Source of the DNA: Roseovarius sp. THAF9
Lineage (GTDB): Bacteria > Pseudomonadota > Alphaproteobacteria > Rhodobacterales > Rhodobacteraceae
Length of the DNA: 64,000 nucleotides
NCBI RefSeq assembly: GCF_009363715.1
Contig: NZ_CP045406.1
Span: forward strand, 71,261 to 135,260
Direction of reading: 5' to 3'
Part shown: piece by piece, positions 34,463 to 43,504 of the stretch
How positions within the stretch are numbered: position 1 is the first letter of the stretch
Layout: each line of letters begins with the position of its first letter
Translations under genes and position numbers: made by a program
Notes under the pieces: generated by a model
Told to the model about the DNA's origin: nothing
Seen by the model: only the letters and a program-made list of their open reading frames with translations
Databases searched by the model: none

Positions 34463-35518
34463 ATGACCCAAAATGATGCCACCCGGCCTGCCATTCGGTG
34501 CAACTCCGTCTGGCAGGTCTTCGGATCCGGAGCCCGAGACCATCTGGACAAGGCACTGACCCAAACCGGCCATGATGCCGAAGCTGCCGCGCAGTCCCTG
34601 CGCGGCCTGCGCCTCGTTCCAGCCGTACAAGATGCAACCTTCGACGTCCAGAGTGGTGAATTGTTCGTCATCATGGGGCTTTCGGGGTCGGGAAAGTCAA
34701 CATTGATACGCTGTATCTCCCGCCTGATTGAAGCGACGGGCGGAGAAATCCTCATAGACGGCGACAACATCTTGGAAGCCAGCAAATCCCGCATGACCGA
34801 GCTGCGCCGGGGAAAGCTTGGTATGGTGTTCCAGCATTTCGGCTTGTTCCCGCACATGACAGTCGCCGAAAATGTTGCGTTTCCGCTCAAGATGCAGGGC
34901 CGCGCCAAGGCGGACCGTGTCGAGCGCGCCCACGAAGTCCTGGAGCTCGTGGGACTGGCCGGACGCGAGAAAGCATACCCCCGCGAGCTCTCGGGCGGTC
35001 AGCGCCAACGTGTCGGGATCGCGCGGTCCCTCGCCGCCAACCCCGATATCTGGTTCTTGGACGAGCCATTTTCCGCGCTCGACCCGCTTATCCGCCGTCA
35101 GCTTCAAGACGAATTCGTCGAAATCCAGGCCAGGCTGAAAAAATCCATCGTGTTTATCACACACGATATAGCCGAAGCGCTCAAGATCGCCGACCGGATC
35201 GCGATCATGCGCGACGGCAAAATCGTGCAGATCGGTACGCCCGCTGAAATCGTGCTCAACCCGGTTGATGATTACGTCCGAGAATTCTCCAAGGATGTGG
35301 CCAAGGGGCGGCACGCCCGGGTCCAATCGGTCATGCGACCCGTCAACGGAGTCATTCCGGATGGTCCGGCCCTGCGGCAGGACATGACACTCGAAGCGGC
35401 ACTCGCAACCTGTATCGCCAAGTATGCGCCCGTTCCGGTCCACGATGCCGGTGGCAACCTTATTGGCACGGTCGATCCCAGCGATCTGGCATCTGCACTT
35501 CAAGCCGAGGATCCATGA
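34463..35518 (+). CDS. Betaine-type ABC importer, ATPase with CBS tail (ProV/OpuAA)
   Basis: A 351-aa ATPase with an N-terminal extension typical of ProV (SVWQVFGSGARDHLDKAL), Walker A GLSGSGKST, signature LSGGQRQR, Walker B IWFLDEPFSALD and H-loop VFITHDIAEA. One or two CBS-like segments follow (about residues 275-350, ending IGTVDPSDLASAL), which in relatives sense ionic strength. Tandem GTG codons at 34457/34460 have better spacing from GAAGG and may be the true start. Its stop overlaps the permease ATG (ATGA). Confidence 0.9.
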   Translation: MTQNDATRPAIRCNSVWQVFGSGARDHLDKALTQTGHDAEAAAQSLRGLRLVPAVQDATFDVQSGELFVIMGLSGSGKSTLIRCISRLIEATGGEILIDGDNILEASKSRMTELRRGKLGMVFQHFGLFPHMTVAENVAFPLKMQGRAKADRVERAHEVLELVGLAGREKAYPRELSGGQRQRVGIARSLAANPDIWFLDEPFSALDPLIRRQLQDEFVEIQARLKKSIVFITHDIAEALKIADRIAIMRDGKIVQIGTPAEIVLNPVDDYVREFSKDVAKGRHARVQSVMRPVNGVIPDGPALRQDMTLEAALATCIAKYAPVPVHDAGGNLIGTVDPSDLASALQAEDP

Positions 35519-37587
35519 CAATCCAGAGTGATATCGCCACAGTGCCCGATGGTCCGCGACGCCTCGGTCGTGGTGCCCTTGCAGCGCTTATCGTTCTTGC
35601 AACCGGAGCGATTTGCATGGCGCTGACACCTTACCTTTCGTGGCTCGTGAAGTTTCCCGAGGCATGGACACTCCCCGTCACCGAATGGGTGGATGCTGGC
35701 GTCGGGTGGTTCCTCAACCTGATCAAGCCACTCGCCAGGGTGTTCTCATCACTTTTGACCTATCCGATGGACTGGGCAAACGCGTTCTGGACCCAGACTC
35801 ATTGGCTCACCATCGTGGCGGGGATTACCGCCCTGGGATGGTTCATTGGCGGCACCGGCTACGCCGTCCTTGGCCTGATCGGAATGATCTTCGTATTGGC
35901 GACTGGTTTCTGGGTCGAGGGGATGCGTACGCTGGCACTCGTCACTGTTTCCGTCCCACTGGCGCTTATCGCCGGCGCGGCCACCGGCATCTTGGCGAAC
36001 GAAATTCCCCGTTTGAAACCAGCGGTTCAGGCGACCCTCGACGTTATGCAGACAGTCCCGACATTCGCCTACCTCACACCGCTCCTCGTTCTTTTCGGCT
36101 TCGGCCCGGTCGTCGGCCTGATCGCATCGGCAATCTATGCCGCACCGCCCATGGCGCGAAACGTGCTACTCGGCCTTGAGCGGGTCGAGCCCGACATCAA
36201 GGAAGCGGCAGTCATGAGCGGTGGCAACCGCATTCAGCAACTGTTTCTCGTCGAACTCCCTTCGGCAAAAGCACAGATCATGGTGGGCGTGAACCAATGC
36301 CTCATGGCAGCCCTTAGCATGGTCATCATCGCGGCAGTCATTGGCGGCTTCGACGATATCGGCTGGGAAGTTCTGCTGACCATGCGCAAAGCGCAGTTTG
36401 GCCCCAGCCTTTTGGCCGGGTTCGTGATTGTCGTCTTCGCGGTGATCATCGACCGGATGAGCGGCAAGCTTGCCGAGGACCAGCAACGCCACGACATCCG
36501 TGTCGCCCTCGCGCTATTCCTGCTCGGCGTCGGCGCCGCGCTTGTATTCGGCGGGATCATTCCGGAAAGCGGCACGATCAATGTTCTGCAACCAGTTGCA
36601 GGCTGGCTTGACACCACGCTGTCGAAAGTCCTCGCTGCAAATGCAGCGACACTCGACACCATCAAGAACGGGGCGATGTACTACGTCCTGCTTCCTCTAC
36701 GCATCGGGTTCGACGGCGCTGTCCTGCCATTTACATGGGGCTTCCAATGGACATCCCCGTTGAGCGCGACATTTTTCGCCGGCGCAGCCATCCTCGCGAT
36801 CCTTGGCATCCTACGCGGAAAAATAACGCTCGGTCTTGTGATCTTCATCCTGGCAGGCGTCTTGGAAACCGGCATCACCGACCTCCCTTGGCCGTTCGTC
36901 CTGATCGCCGCGGCCATGATCGGTTGGGTCGCGGGCGGACGAAGCCTCTCGGTCTTCTCGGCACTTATGCTTGCGTTCATCCTATTCAGCGGTCTTTGGG
37001 ACCAGGCTCTGCTTTCGATCTACCTCTCGGGCGCGTCCGTTTTCACGTGCGCCCTGCTCGGCGGCGGCATCGGACTGATCTGCGCTGTCAGTCCCTTGGC
37101 ATGGCGCGTGATGCGACCGGTTTGCGACATGCTTCAGACCATTCCGCTTTTCGTCTTTCTCATTCCAGTTCTCATGTTTTTCCAGATCGGCGAGTTTTCG
37201 GCATTCCTGGCGATCTGCCTTTACGCGATTGTTCCGATGATCCGCTACACGCGGCACGGCTTGATCAGTACCCCGGACGAACTCGTCGAGGCAGCCGTTT
37301 CCTCTGGCGCAACGCAATCGCAGACACTCTTCGAAATCCGCCTCCCCTACGCTGTCCCGACAATCCTCTTGGGGCTGAACCAGACGATCCTGTACGCATT
37401 CGCAATGCTCGTAATAGCAGCCCTTATCGGCACGACTGGTCTGGGCCAGTCGATCTACTTGGCTCTTGGTCAGGCGGATGTCGGTCTCGGCATTACTGCC
37501 GGTGCCGCGATGGCGGTACTTGCGATAGTGGCCGACAGGCTCGTCCAGGGGTTCGCAACGGAAAAACGTCGAGCCCTCGGGCTTTGA
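35515..37587 (+). CDS. Betaine-type ABC importer, twin fused permease (ProW/OpuAB duplicated)
   Basis: A 690-aa membrane protein containing two complete permease domains in one chain. Both EAA loops are visible: EAAVMSGGNRIQQLFLVELP at about residue 230 and EAAVSSGATQSQTLFEIRLP at about 592. Typical ProW homologues are 280-350 aa, so this is a tandem fusion that may supply both halves of the membrane channel from one polypeptide. Roughly 16-18 hydrophobic segments are present, including a run of several between the two domains. The ATGA overlap with the ATPase gene indicates coupling. Confidence 0.9.
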   Translation: MTIQSDIATVPDGPRRLGRGALAALIVLATGAICMALTPYLSWLVKFPEAWTLPVTEWVDAGVGWFLNLIKPLARVFSSLLTYPMDWANAFWTQTHWLTIVAGITALGWFIGGTGYAVLGLIGMIFVLATGFWVEGMRTLALVTVSVPLALIAGAATGILANEIPRLKPAVQATLDVMQTVPTFAYLTPLLVLFGFGPVVGLIASAIYAAPPMARNVLLGLERVEPDIKEAAVMSGGNRIQQLFLVELPSAKAQIMVGVNQCLMAALSMVIIAAVIGGFDDIGWEVLLTMRKAQFGPSLLAGFVIVVFAVIIDRMSGKLAEDQQRHDIRVALALFLLGVGAALVFGGIIPESGTINVLQPVAGWLDTTLSKVLAANAATLDTIKNGAMYYVLLPLRIGFDGAVLPFTWGFQWTSPLSATFFAGAAILAILGILRGKITLGLVIFILAGVLETGITDLPWPFVLIAAAMIGWVAGGRSLSVFSALMLAFILFSGLWDQALLSIYLSGASVFTCALLGGGIGLICAVSPLAWRVMRPVCDMLQTIPLFVFLIPVLMFFQIGEFSAFLAICLYAIVPMIRYTRHGLISTPDELVEAAVSSGATQSQTLFEIRLPYAVPTILLGLNQTILYAFAMLVIAALIGTTGLGQSIYLALGQADVGLGITAGAAMAVLAIVADRLVQGFATEKRRALGL

Positions 37588-37619
37588 AGAAAATAGGCAG
37601 ACAATAGCAGAAGCACGAT

Positions 37620-38615
37620 ATGACAAAGAACTGGATACCGCGCGGGATCGCATTCTGCGAATTCGAACAGGAGTTCCAAACGGAAAGCTTCACCTTCGTG
37701 TTGTTGCCCGAATTCTCAATGAACGCTTTCAGTTCCGCCGTCGAACCACTGCGTCTCGCCAACCAGCTAACGGGCAAGGAAATATTTCACTGGCGTTGCG
37801 TATCGGAGGACGGACAACCGGTAGAATGCTCCAATGGCGTAACCGTCGGAGTGAACGGAACCATGGAAGATATTTCCGCCACCGACGCCGTTCTCGTATG
37901 CTCGGGCGTGAACCCGGAAAAAAATGCTTCGAGAAAGGTCGCCGACCACATCCGACGCCTGTGGCGGCAAGGCCAAACAGTTGGCGGCATATGCACGGGC
38001 GCCTATACATTGGCGCAAGCAGGCATCCTGCAAGGCAGCGCGTTCACACTGCATTGGGAAAACCTTCTCGCGTTTCAGGAGCGGTATCCTCAGCTCGAAG
38101 CGTCAGATCAAATCTATACCTTTGACCGACGGATTTGGACATGTGCCGGAGGCAGCGCCCCTACGGATATGATGATTTGCCATATACGCCGATGCTACGG
38201 CAGCCTGCTAGCGGGCACCATTTCCAGCATGTGTTTGCACGACGTTGCCAGGCACCGCCAGCAAAGGCAAAAATCCAGCTTGGCTGCTACATTCAACGTT
38301 AAGAGCCGCAAGCTGATTGAGATCGCCGAGTTTATGGAAACGCATCTGGACGAATTGGGAAGCCTGGACGATGTTGCTTATCGTTTCGGGATATCTCGTC
38401 GCCAGATGGAAAGGCTTTTCCGAAAGTATATGGCGACCACGCCGAAGAAATTCGTAATTTTGTCACGGCTCTATCGCGCACGGTCGCTCATGTCCGATAC
38501 AAACATAAGCGTCACCGACGCAGCGGCCGCTTGCGGGTTCAGCTCTGCATCCCATTTTTCAAGAAGGTTCAGAGACATTTTCGGCGTTTCCCCGCAGGAC
38601 TACTCTGCATCCTGA
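37620..38615 (+). CDS. GlxA-family AraC-type regulator, copy B
   Basis: A 331-aa regulator with a DJ-1/PfpI-like N-terminal domain (FVLLPEFSMNAFSSAVEPLR, GGICTGAYTLAQAGIL, WTCAGGSAPTDMMICHIRR) and a C-terminal AraC HTH (DDVAYRFGISRRQMERLFRK, DAAAACGFSSASHFSRRFRD). It belongs to the same group as copy A at 32383 and is a closer match to the GbdR layout. It begins 32 nt after the importer's permease and may be co-transcribed with it. It probably senses a betaine-pathway metabolite. Confidence 0.92.
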   Translation: MTKNWIPRGIAFCEFEQEFQTESFTFVLLPEFSMNAFSSAVEPLRLANQLTGKEIFHWRCVSEDGQPVECSNGVTVGVNGTMEDISATDAVLVCSGVNPEKNASRKVADHIRRLWRQGQTVGGICTGAYTLAQAGILQGSAFTLHWENLLAFQERYPQLEASDQIYTFDRRIWTCAGGSAPTDMMICHIRRCYGSLLAGTISSMCLHDVARHRQQRQKSSLAATFNVKSRKLIEIAEFMETHLDELGSLDDVAYRFGISRRQMERLFRKYMATTPKKFVILSRLYRARSLMSDTNISVTDAAAACGFSSASHFSRRFRDIFGVSPQDYSAS

Positions 38616-38919
38616 GGCGCAATTCTTCTCACAACTAACGAACCTTCAAATTGCCAACGCTGCGGTGCATCCTCGACAATCGGTCTTGCGTAGCGCCTTG
38701 AAGGAATAGTCGGAAGGGCGAAGCGCGCTCTCCGTTGTGAAGGTCTCGGCCCGATCCGGCCGTTGATGGACACAGATGTCGCTTTACTGAATTATCGAGA
38801 TCTCAGTCATTCGTTGAGCTCACAGCATGATTTACACCCTCACAACGAAGCGCGGAGATCGCGTTCCAAACGCCAGACGGACGTCATGGCTGACTATAGA
38901 CCAGTTGCGTGAGGGATCA
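38616..38919. other. Gap between convergent genes, nothing clear
   Basis: About 300 nt between the GlxA regulator and the convergent MFS gene. No gene and no strong T-tailed hairpin were recognised. Confidence 0.4.
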
Positions 38920-40188
38920 TCACTCGTTCTCCCCTTCCCCTTCCTGCTCGGTCGTCCACTCGGTTACCGCGGTCACGGCCACCTGCGACGCGTTCGGCGA
39001 AAGCGAAACATAGTCTCCCGCCTCGTCCGCAGGGGGCGCAGAGCGGACCGTCATGCGATAGGCGCACCAGGCAGCGATCGCGAGGAAGGTGCCGGCGATG
39101 AACAGCCAGAACCCATCATCGCCGATGAAATCCATCATCTGGCCCGTGACAAGTGGCCCGGCAATAGCGCCGAGGCCATAAATGAAGATCATTCCGCCCG
39201 AGGCCGCGGGCATGTCCTCGAGCTCCAGATAGTCGTTGCAATAGGCGATCAGCAACGAATAGAGCGGCGAGGCCATGCCGCCCATGATAACCCCCGTGCC
39301 CAGCAGGACCGGAAAACTCGGACCAAAGAGCCACGGTATCAAGCTGGCGACGCCGCCGACCACGGCGACCCCGAGGATCAGCAGGCGCCGGTCAAAGATG
39401 TCCGACAGCCAGCCCACTGGGACCTGGAACAGGATGGAGCCAACGAAGATGGAGGCCACGAAGAGCGTGATCCGGCCCGTCGAAAGACCGATCTCGCTGC
39501 CATAGACCGAGGCCATGCCGAGCTGAGCCGCGAACACGCCGCCCAGCAGCAGTGTTCCTACCGTCGCGAGAGGCGAAGTGTAGTAGAGCCGCTTGAGGCT
39601 CATCGGCTTGATGTTTTCCGCGAATGGCACGGGGCTTGCCGACAGCAGGATCGGCGCGAAGGAGAGAGACACCAGGATGGAGGCGACCGCGAACACCGTG
39701 AAGGTCTCGACGGGTATCACGCCGACCAACACCTGCGCGCCGACCATACCGAAGGTCTGCGCCAGCATATAAGCCGACAGGATGGTCCCGCGCGTCGTGT
39801 TCGTCGCCTTGTCGTTCAGCCAGCTTTCGGCAGAGACGTAGACCCCCGACAGACAGAACCCCAGCAACAGGCGGATGAGCGCCCAGGCCCAGGGTTCCAC
39901 AAATATCGGAAAGGCAATCAGGCCCGCGGACATGAAGGAGCCCAAAGCCGCGAAGACCCGCACGTGACCGACACTGCGGATAAAACTCGACGCCATCCGA
40001 GAGCCGATCAGGAAGCCGACAAAATAGGCAGAGGTCACGATCGACAGCTCGAATGTCGAGAACCCTTCCAGCCCGCCGCGCACACCCATCAGTGTGGATT
40101 GCATGCCATTGCCGATCATGATGAGAAACACGCCGAAAAGCAGGGCCCAGACGTGCAGGATGACTGTCATTTCCGGACCTCGCGGCAT
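38920..40188 (-). CDS. MFS transporter (YcaD-like)
   Basis: A 422-aa carrier with about 12 membrane segments. The loop motif between helices 2 and 3 is GSRMASSFIRSVGHVRVFAA, the mid-protein pseudo-repeat is VGWLSDIFDRRLLILGVA, and ESWLND in helix 4/5 is shared with the YcaD/YfkF group. The C-terminal tail (EWTTEQEGEGENE) is strongly acidic. ATG 40188 begins MPRGPEMTVILHVWAL; MTVILHVWAL six codons later is an alternative. It diverges from the amino-acid ABC importer. The large frame on the opposite strand is an antisense artefact. Confidence 0.9.
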   Translation of the reverse strand: MPRGPEMTVILHVWALLFGVFLIMIGNGMQSTLMGVRGGLEGFSTFELSIVTSAYFVGFLIGSRMASSFIRSVGHVRVFAALGSFMSAGLIAFPIFVEPWAWALIRLLLGFCLSGVYVSAESWLNDKATNTTRGTILSAYMLAQTFGMVGAQVLVGVIPVETFTVFAVASILVSLSFAPILLSASPVPFAENIKPMSLKRLYYTSPLATVGTLLLGGVFAAQLGMASVYGSEIGLSTGRITLFVASIFVGSILFQVPVGWLSDIFDRRLLILGVAVVGGVASLIPWLFGPSFPVLLGTGVIMGGMASPLYSLLIAYCNDYLELEDMPAASGGMIFIYGLGAIAGPLVTGQMMDFIGDDGFWLFIAGTFLAIAAWCAYRMTVRSAPPADEAGDYVSLSPNASQVAVTAVTEWTTEQEGEGENE

Positions 40189-40729
40189 TCGGGCGGCTGT
40201 TCACGGACCCTTGGGCCAGGCATCCGCGGGCGAACCCAACAGCTTCGGTTCCGCGATTGCAAGCGTAGATGAGAGCGGCCAACGGCAATTATACGTCGTT
40301 GTCTGGAAGATGATCGCTATTCGCAGGCTTCCAGTCTTTCGGCGCTCTTCGCGCACCCGCGTTAGATCGAGAACCCCCAAAAGGCTCGCCGCGCTGCAAT
40401 TTGCTCAATCACGCCTACGAGATCAATGCTTCGCGTGATCCCGATGAACAGCGCGAGTGCCGGGCTTAGTGGTCGTTGCCAATGCCGAGGTGCGCTGGAC
40501 CAGCTCACGCTCAATTAAGTGGTACGTGAAGTTCAGGTATGCAGCACTTCTTCCGTTCTGGGTTTTCCGAAGGGCATGGAACATTACACCCTACCTAAGA
40601 TCTTTCAGGGAACCAAAGTGCGCCGGAGGTATTTATCACGTGGACAGCATCCTTTTTCCACCAGTTTGGTTGTGGGTCGACAATTGCATGGGCACGTATG
40701 CCCTTCAAACGGCCACAAGGAGCCAGAAA
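40189..40729. other. 541-nt divergent gap
   Basis: I see no supported gene. Frames run through it but lack recognisable domains. It must hold the promoters of the MFS gene and the amino-acid importer. An AAGGAG site at 40716-40723 serves the importer gene. Confidence 0.45.
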
Positions 40730-41494
40730 ATGCTGAAACAGATCCTCCCCGCCATCTCCGTCGCAGCCACCATCGCTGGTGCGCCGGTCTTGGCGCAAGA
40801 CACCGAAACGCTGCGCGTTGGCATGTCCGGCGGCTACTTCCCCTTCACCTTCGTGCGCCAGGACGAATTGCAAGGGTTCGAAGTCGATGTGATGAATGCC
40901 GTCGGAGAAGAAGCCGGGCTCGAGATCGAGTTCGAGACGATGTCCTTTTCGGGCCTCATCGGAGCGCTTGAAGCTGAGCGGATCGACACGATCGCAAACC
41001 AGATCACGATCACGCCCGAGCGAGAGGCCAAGTTCATCTTCACGCAGCCCTACGTGGTTGATGGCGCCCAGGTCGTGACGCGTGAAGGCAACTCGGAAAT
41101 CGAAGGCATCGAGGATCTTTCTGGCAAGACCGTTGCCGTCAACCTCGGCTCGAACTTCGAGCAATTGCTGCGCGATCTGCCGAACGCCGATGAAATCGAC
41201 ATACGGACGTATGAGTCCAATATAGAGCAGGATACGGCGCTCGGGCGTGTTGATGCCTTTGTGATGGACCGCGTTTCCTCGGCGCAAGTGATCGCGGAGA
41301 GCCCTCTCCCGCTGGAACTGGCGGGCGCGCCATTTTCCGAAATCCGCAATGCGCTCCCCTTTCGCAGTGACGAGGCGGGACAGGCCATGCGCGACCGTGT
41401 CGATGCCGCGCTGACAAGTTTGCAGGAAGACGGCACGCTGACCGAGATCTCGCATAAGTGGTTCGACAGCGATATCACGAAATCGGCGGAGTGA
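40730..41494 (+). CDS. Polar amino-acid-type ABC importer, binding protein (SBP_bac_3)
   Basis: A 254-aa exported protein with a signal peptide of about 22 residues (ILPAISVAATIAGAPVLA, cleavage before QDTE). The SBP_bac_3 fold starts LRVGMSGGYFPFTFVRQDEL, then GFEVDVMNAVGEEAGLEIEF and IDTIANQITITPERE. This group binds amino acids, opines and related zwitterions. ATG 40730 follows an AAGGAG site; the frame is open far upstream without support. First gene of a complete three-gene importer. Confidence 0.92.
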   Translation: MLKQILPAISVAATIAGAPVLAQDTETLRVGMSGGYFPFTFVRQDELQGFEVDVMNAVGEEAGLEIEFETMSFSGLIGALEAERIDTIANQITITPEREAKFIFTQPYVVDGAQVVTREGNSEIEGIEDLSGKTVAVNLGSNFEQLLRDLPNADEIDIRTYESNIEQDTALGRVDAFVMDRVSSAQVIAESPLPLELAGAPFSEIRNALPFRSDEAGQAMRDRVDAALTSLQEDGTLTEISHKWFDSDITKSAE

Positions 41495-41502
41495 ACTGAA
41501 CC

Positions 41503-42177
41503 ATGCGGGCACTTGACCTCGACTACATGCTCGGGCTGGTGCCCGTTATCCTGGGCTATGTACCGCTCACCCTAATTATGGCCGGGGCCGGCATGGTGCT
41601 GGCGCTCATCCTCGGGTCGCTTCTGGCGGTTGAACGGGTATTTAAGGTGCCGGTTCTGGACTGGCTGGTGATGCTTTTCATCAGCTTTTTTCGCGGCACA
41701 CCGCTGCTCGTTCAACTCTTCCTGTTCTATTACGGGCTGCCTCAGGTGTTGTCCTTCCTGACCCAGATCAATGGCGTGACCGCGGCGATCATGGGGCTGA
41801 CGCTCCACTTCTCCGCCTACATGGCAGAGAGCATCCGCGCGGCCATTGCAGGCGTCGACCGCAGCCAATGGGAGGCCGCGCAATCCATCGGTATGACTCA
41901 GGGCCAGATGATGCGCAGAATTGTTCTTCCGCAAGCAACACGGATCGCCGCGCCGACGCTGGTCAACTACTTCATCGACATGATCAAGGGCACCTCGCTT
42001 GCCTTCACTCTGGGCGTGACCGAGATGATGGGCGCAGCACAGAAGGAGGCGGCCGGGAGCTTCCTCTATTTCGAAGCCTTCCTCGTGGTGGCAATCATCT
42101 ATTGGATCATCGTCGAGATACTGAATCAGGGTCAGCAACGGCTCGAGATCTGGTTGAACAAAGGATACGTGCGATGA
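41503..42177 (+). CDS. Polar amino-acid-type ABC importer, permease (HisM/GlnP-like)
   Basis: A 224-aa permease with about five membrane helices, the family's FFRGTPLLVQLFLFYYGLP and the EAA loop DRSQWEAAQSIGMTQGQMMR. It begins eight bases after the binding-protein stop, and its TGA overlaps the ATPase ATG. It probably forms a homodimeric channel because no second permease gene is present. Confidence 0.93.
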   Translation: MRALDLDYMLGLVPVILGYVPLTLIMAGAGMVLALILGSLLAVERVFKVPVLDWLVMLFISFFRGTPLLVQLFLFYYGLPQVLSFLTQINGVTAAIMGLTLHFSAYMAESIRAAIAGVDRSQWEAAQSIGMTQGQMMRRIVLPQATRIAAPTLVNYFIDMIKGTSLAFTLGVTEMMGAAQKEAAGSFLYFEAFLVVAIIYWIIVEILNQGQQRLEIWLNKGYVR

Positions 42178-42905
42178 TCAAGATCGAGGGACTGACCAAG
42201 CGCTTCAATGGCACACCAGTGCTGGACAACATCGACTTGACGATTGAAGAGGGTGAGCGCGTCGTCGTGATCGGACCATCGGGCACGGGCAAATCCACAT
42301 TGTTGCGCTGCGTCAACTTTCTCGACCGGCCGCAATCCGGCACCATCTCGATCGGCGGCCTCACGGTGGATACGGCACGTGCATCGCGCGCCGATATCCT
42401 TACCCTTCGGCGCTGCACGGCATTCGTGTTCCAGAACTATGCCCTCTTTGCCAACAAGACCGCCAAGCAGAATATCATGGAGGCGCTGATAACCGTCCAG
42501 AAGCGTCCCCGAGACGAGGCCGAGCGTCGCGCAATGGAGGTGCTGGCCGAAACAGGGCTGGCCGAGAAGGCAGACAGCTACCCGGCGGCCCTTTCAGGCG
42601 GGCAACAGCAACGCGTCGGGATCGGCCGCGCCATGGCACTTGATGCGTCTCTGATGCTGTTTGACGAGCCTACCTCTGCGCTTGACCCCGAATGGGTAGG
42701 AGAAGTCCTCGACCTCATTCGACGGGTGGCCGAGCGTCGTCAGACCATGCTGATTGTAACCCACGAAATGCAGTTCGCGCGCGAGATTGCGGATCGCGTC
42801 ATATTCATTGATGGGGGGCGTATTGTAGAGCAAGGTCCGCCCGAGAAAGTGCTGGGTCAGCCAAGAGATGAGCGGTTGAAGCGTTTTTTGAGAAGAGTGA
42901 AGTGA
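42174..42905 (+). CDS. Polar amino-acid-type ABC importer, ATPase (GlnQ-like)
   Basis: A 243-aa ATPase with Walker A GPSGTGKST, Q-loop FVFQNYALFANKT, signature LSGGQQQR, Walker B LMLFDEPTSALDPE and H-loop LIVTHEMQFARE, all canonical for the GlnQ/HisP group. The ATG overlaps the permease stop by four bases. It ends the importer operon. No metabolic gene is attached, so the solute is not indicated by context, although the nearby catabolic island makes a betaine-derived amino acid conceivable. Confidence 0.94.
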   Translation: MIKIEGLTKRFNGTPVLDNIDLTIEEGERVVVIGPSGTGKSTLLRCVNFLDRPQSGTISIGGLTVDTARASRADILTLRRCTAFVFQNYALFANKTAKQNIMEALITVQKRPRDEAERRAMEVLAETGLAEKADSYPAALSGGQQQRVGIGRAMALDASLMLFDEPTSALDPEWVGEVLDLIRRVAERRQTMLIVTHEMQFAREIADRVIFIDGGRIVEQGPPEKVLGQPRDERLKRFLRRVK

Positions 42906-43272
42906 ATGCCCAGTCGCAAATGGACGACCCTGCATCAAGTATCAGATGCCACATCGCACGTGTGTACCTAGTTGTTTGGTATGAGGAACAGGTGTGAAAG
43001 ATAGCCGGTAGACGCTTGTGTAGGATGCCTGAATTTCCATGTAAAATATTCCCGCGTTGCCATTCACTTGGGTTGCGATCAGCGCCATCAGTGACCCAAC
43101 CACGACTTCGACCAACAAAACTATTCCCAATTATCGACAAGAAAAAGCAGGCTTTTTGGAAATGCTAAGCCTGCTTGCCTCGCAAAGGCCCCGGCTAAGC
43201 CATTAACGTAGCTGCTTTTGGTTGGAAGAAATCGGCCAATCTTTTCGGTTCCCTCCGAAGCGAGGCCGCACC
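42906..43272. other. Gap with hairpin, no gene
   Basis: No gene is recognised from the ATPase stop to the IS1595 fragment. The only structure noticed is the perfect inverted repeat at 43145-43176. Confidence 0.4.
43145..43176. terminator. Perfect 10-bp inverted repeat, possible terminator or IS end
   Basis: AAGCAGGCTT (43145-43154) and AAGCCTGCTT (43167-43176) are exact reverse complements around a 12-nt loop. It lies 240 nt after the amino-acid importer and just before an IS1595 fragment, so it may be a bidirectional terminator or part of the mobile element. The T tract after the stem is minimal. Confidence 0.45.
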
Positions 43273-43425
43273 ATGATCACCGAACTGAAGTCCGTCTGCG
43301 ATGTCTGGACGAAGATGCCGACTGAACGTCAAGCGCGGCTTTTCCTCGAGAGCACCATATGGGGCGATGATCGGTTCTGTCCCCATTGCGACAGGTTGAG
43401 ATGTGTATACTCTCGCTCAGGCTGA
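43273..43425 (+). pseudogene. IS1595-family transposase N-terminal remnant
   Basis: The frame reads MITELKSVCDVWTKMPTERQ and then FLESTIWGDDRFCPHCDRL. This is the zinc-ribbon N-terminus of IS1595-type transposases, with the first Cys-x-x-Cys pair intact. The sequence then departs from the family and stops at 43425, so the second Cys pair and the DDE domain are missing. It is a dead fragment. Confidence 0.75.
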
Positions 43426-43504
43426 AGGATCACCTTGTTCAGAATCGATTTCTGACCACGGGCAACAGTCTCAGTCGAATGTCGTTGCGAAACCTATGCT
43501 TGTT

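Noticed and set aside
38827..40272. 481-aa plus-strand frame opposite the MFS gene
   Set aside because: It has a charged, repetitive composition (Arg/His/Asp-rich) typical of an antisense shadow, while the minus strand encodes a clear 12-helix MFS protein.
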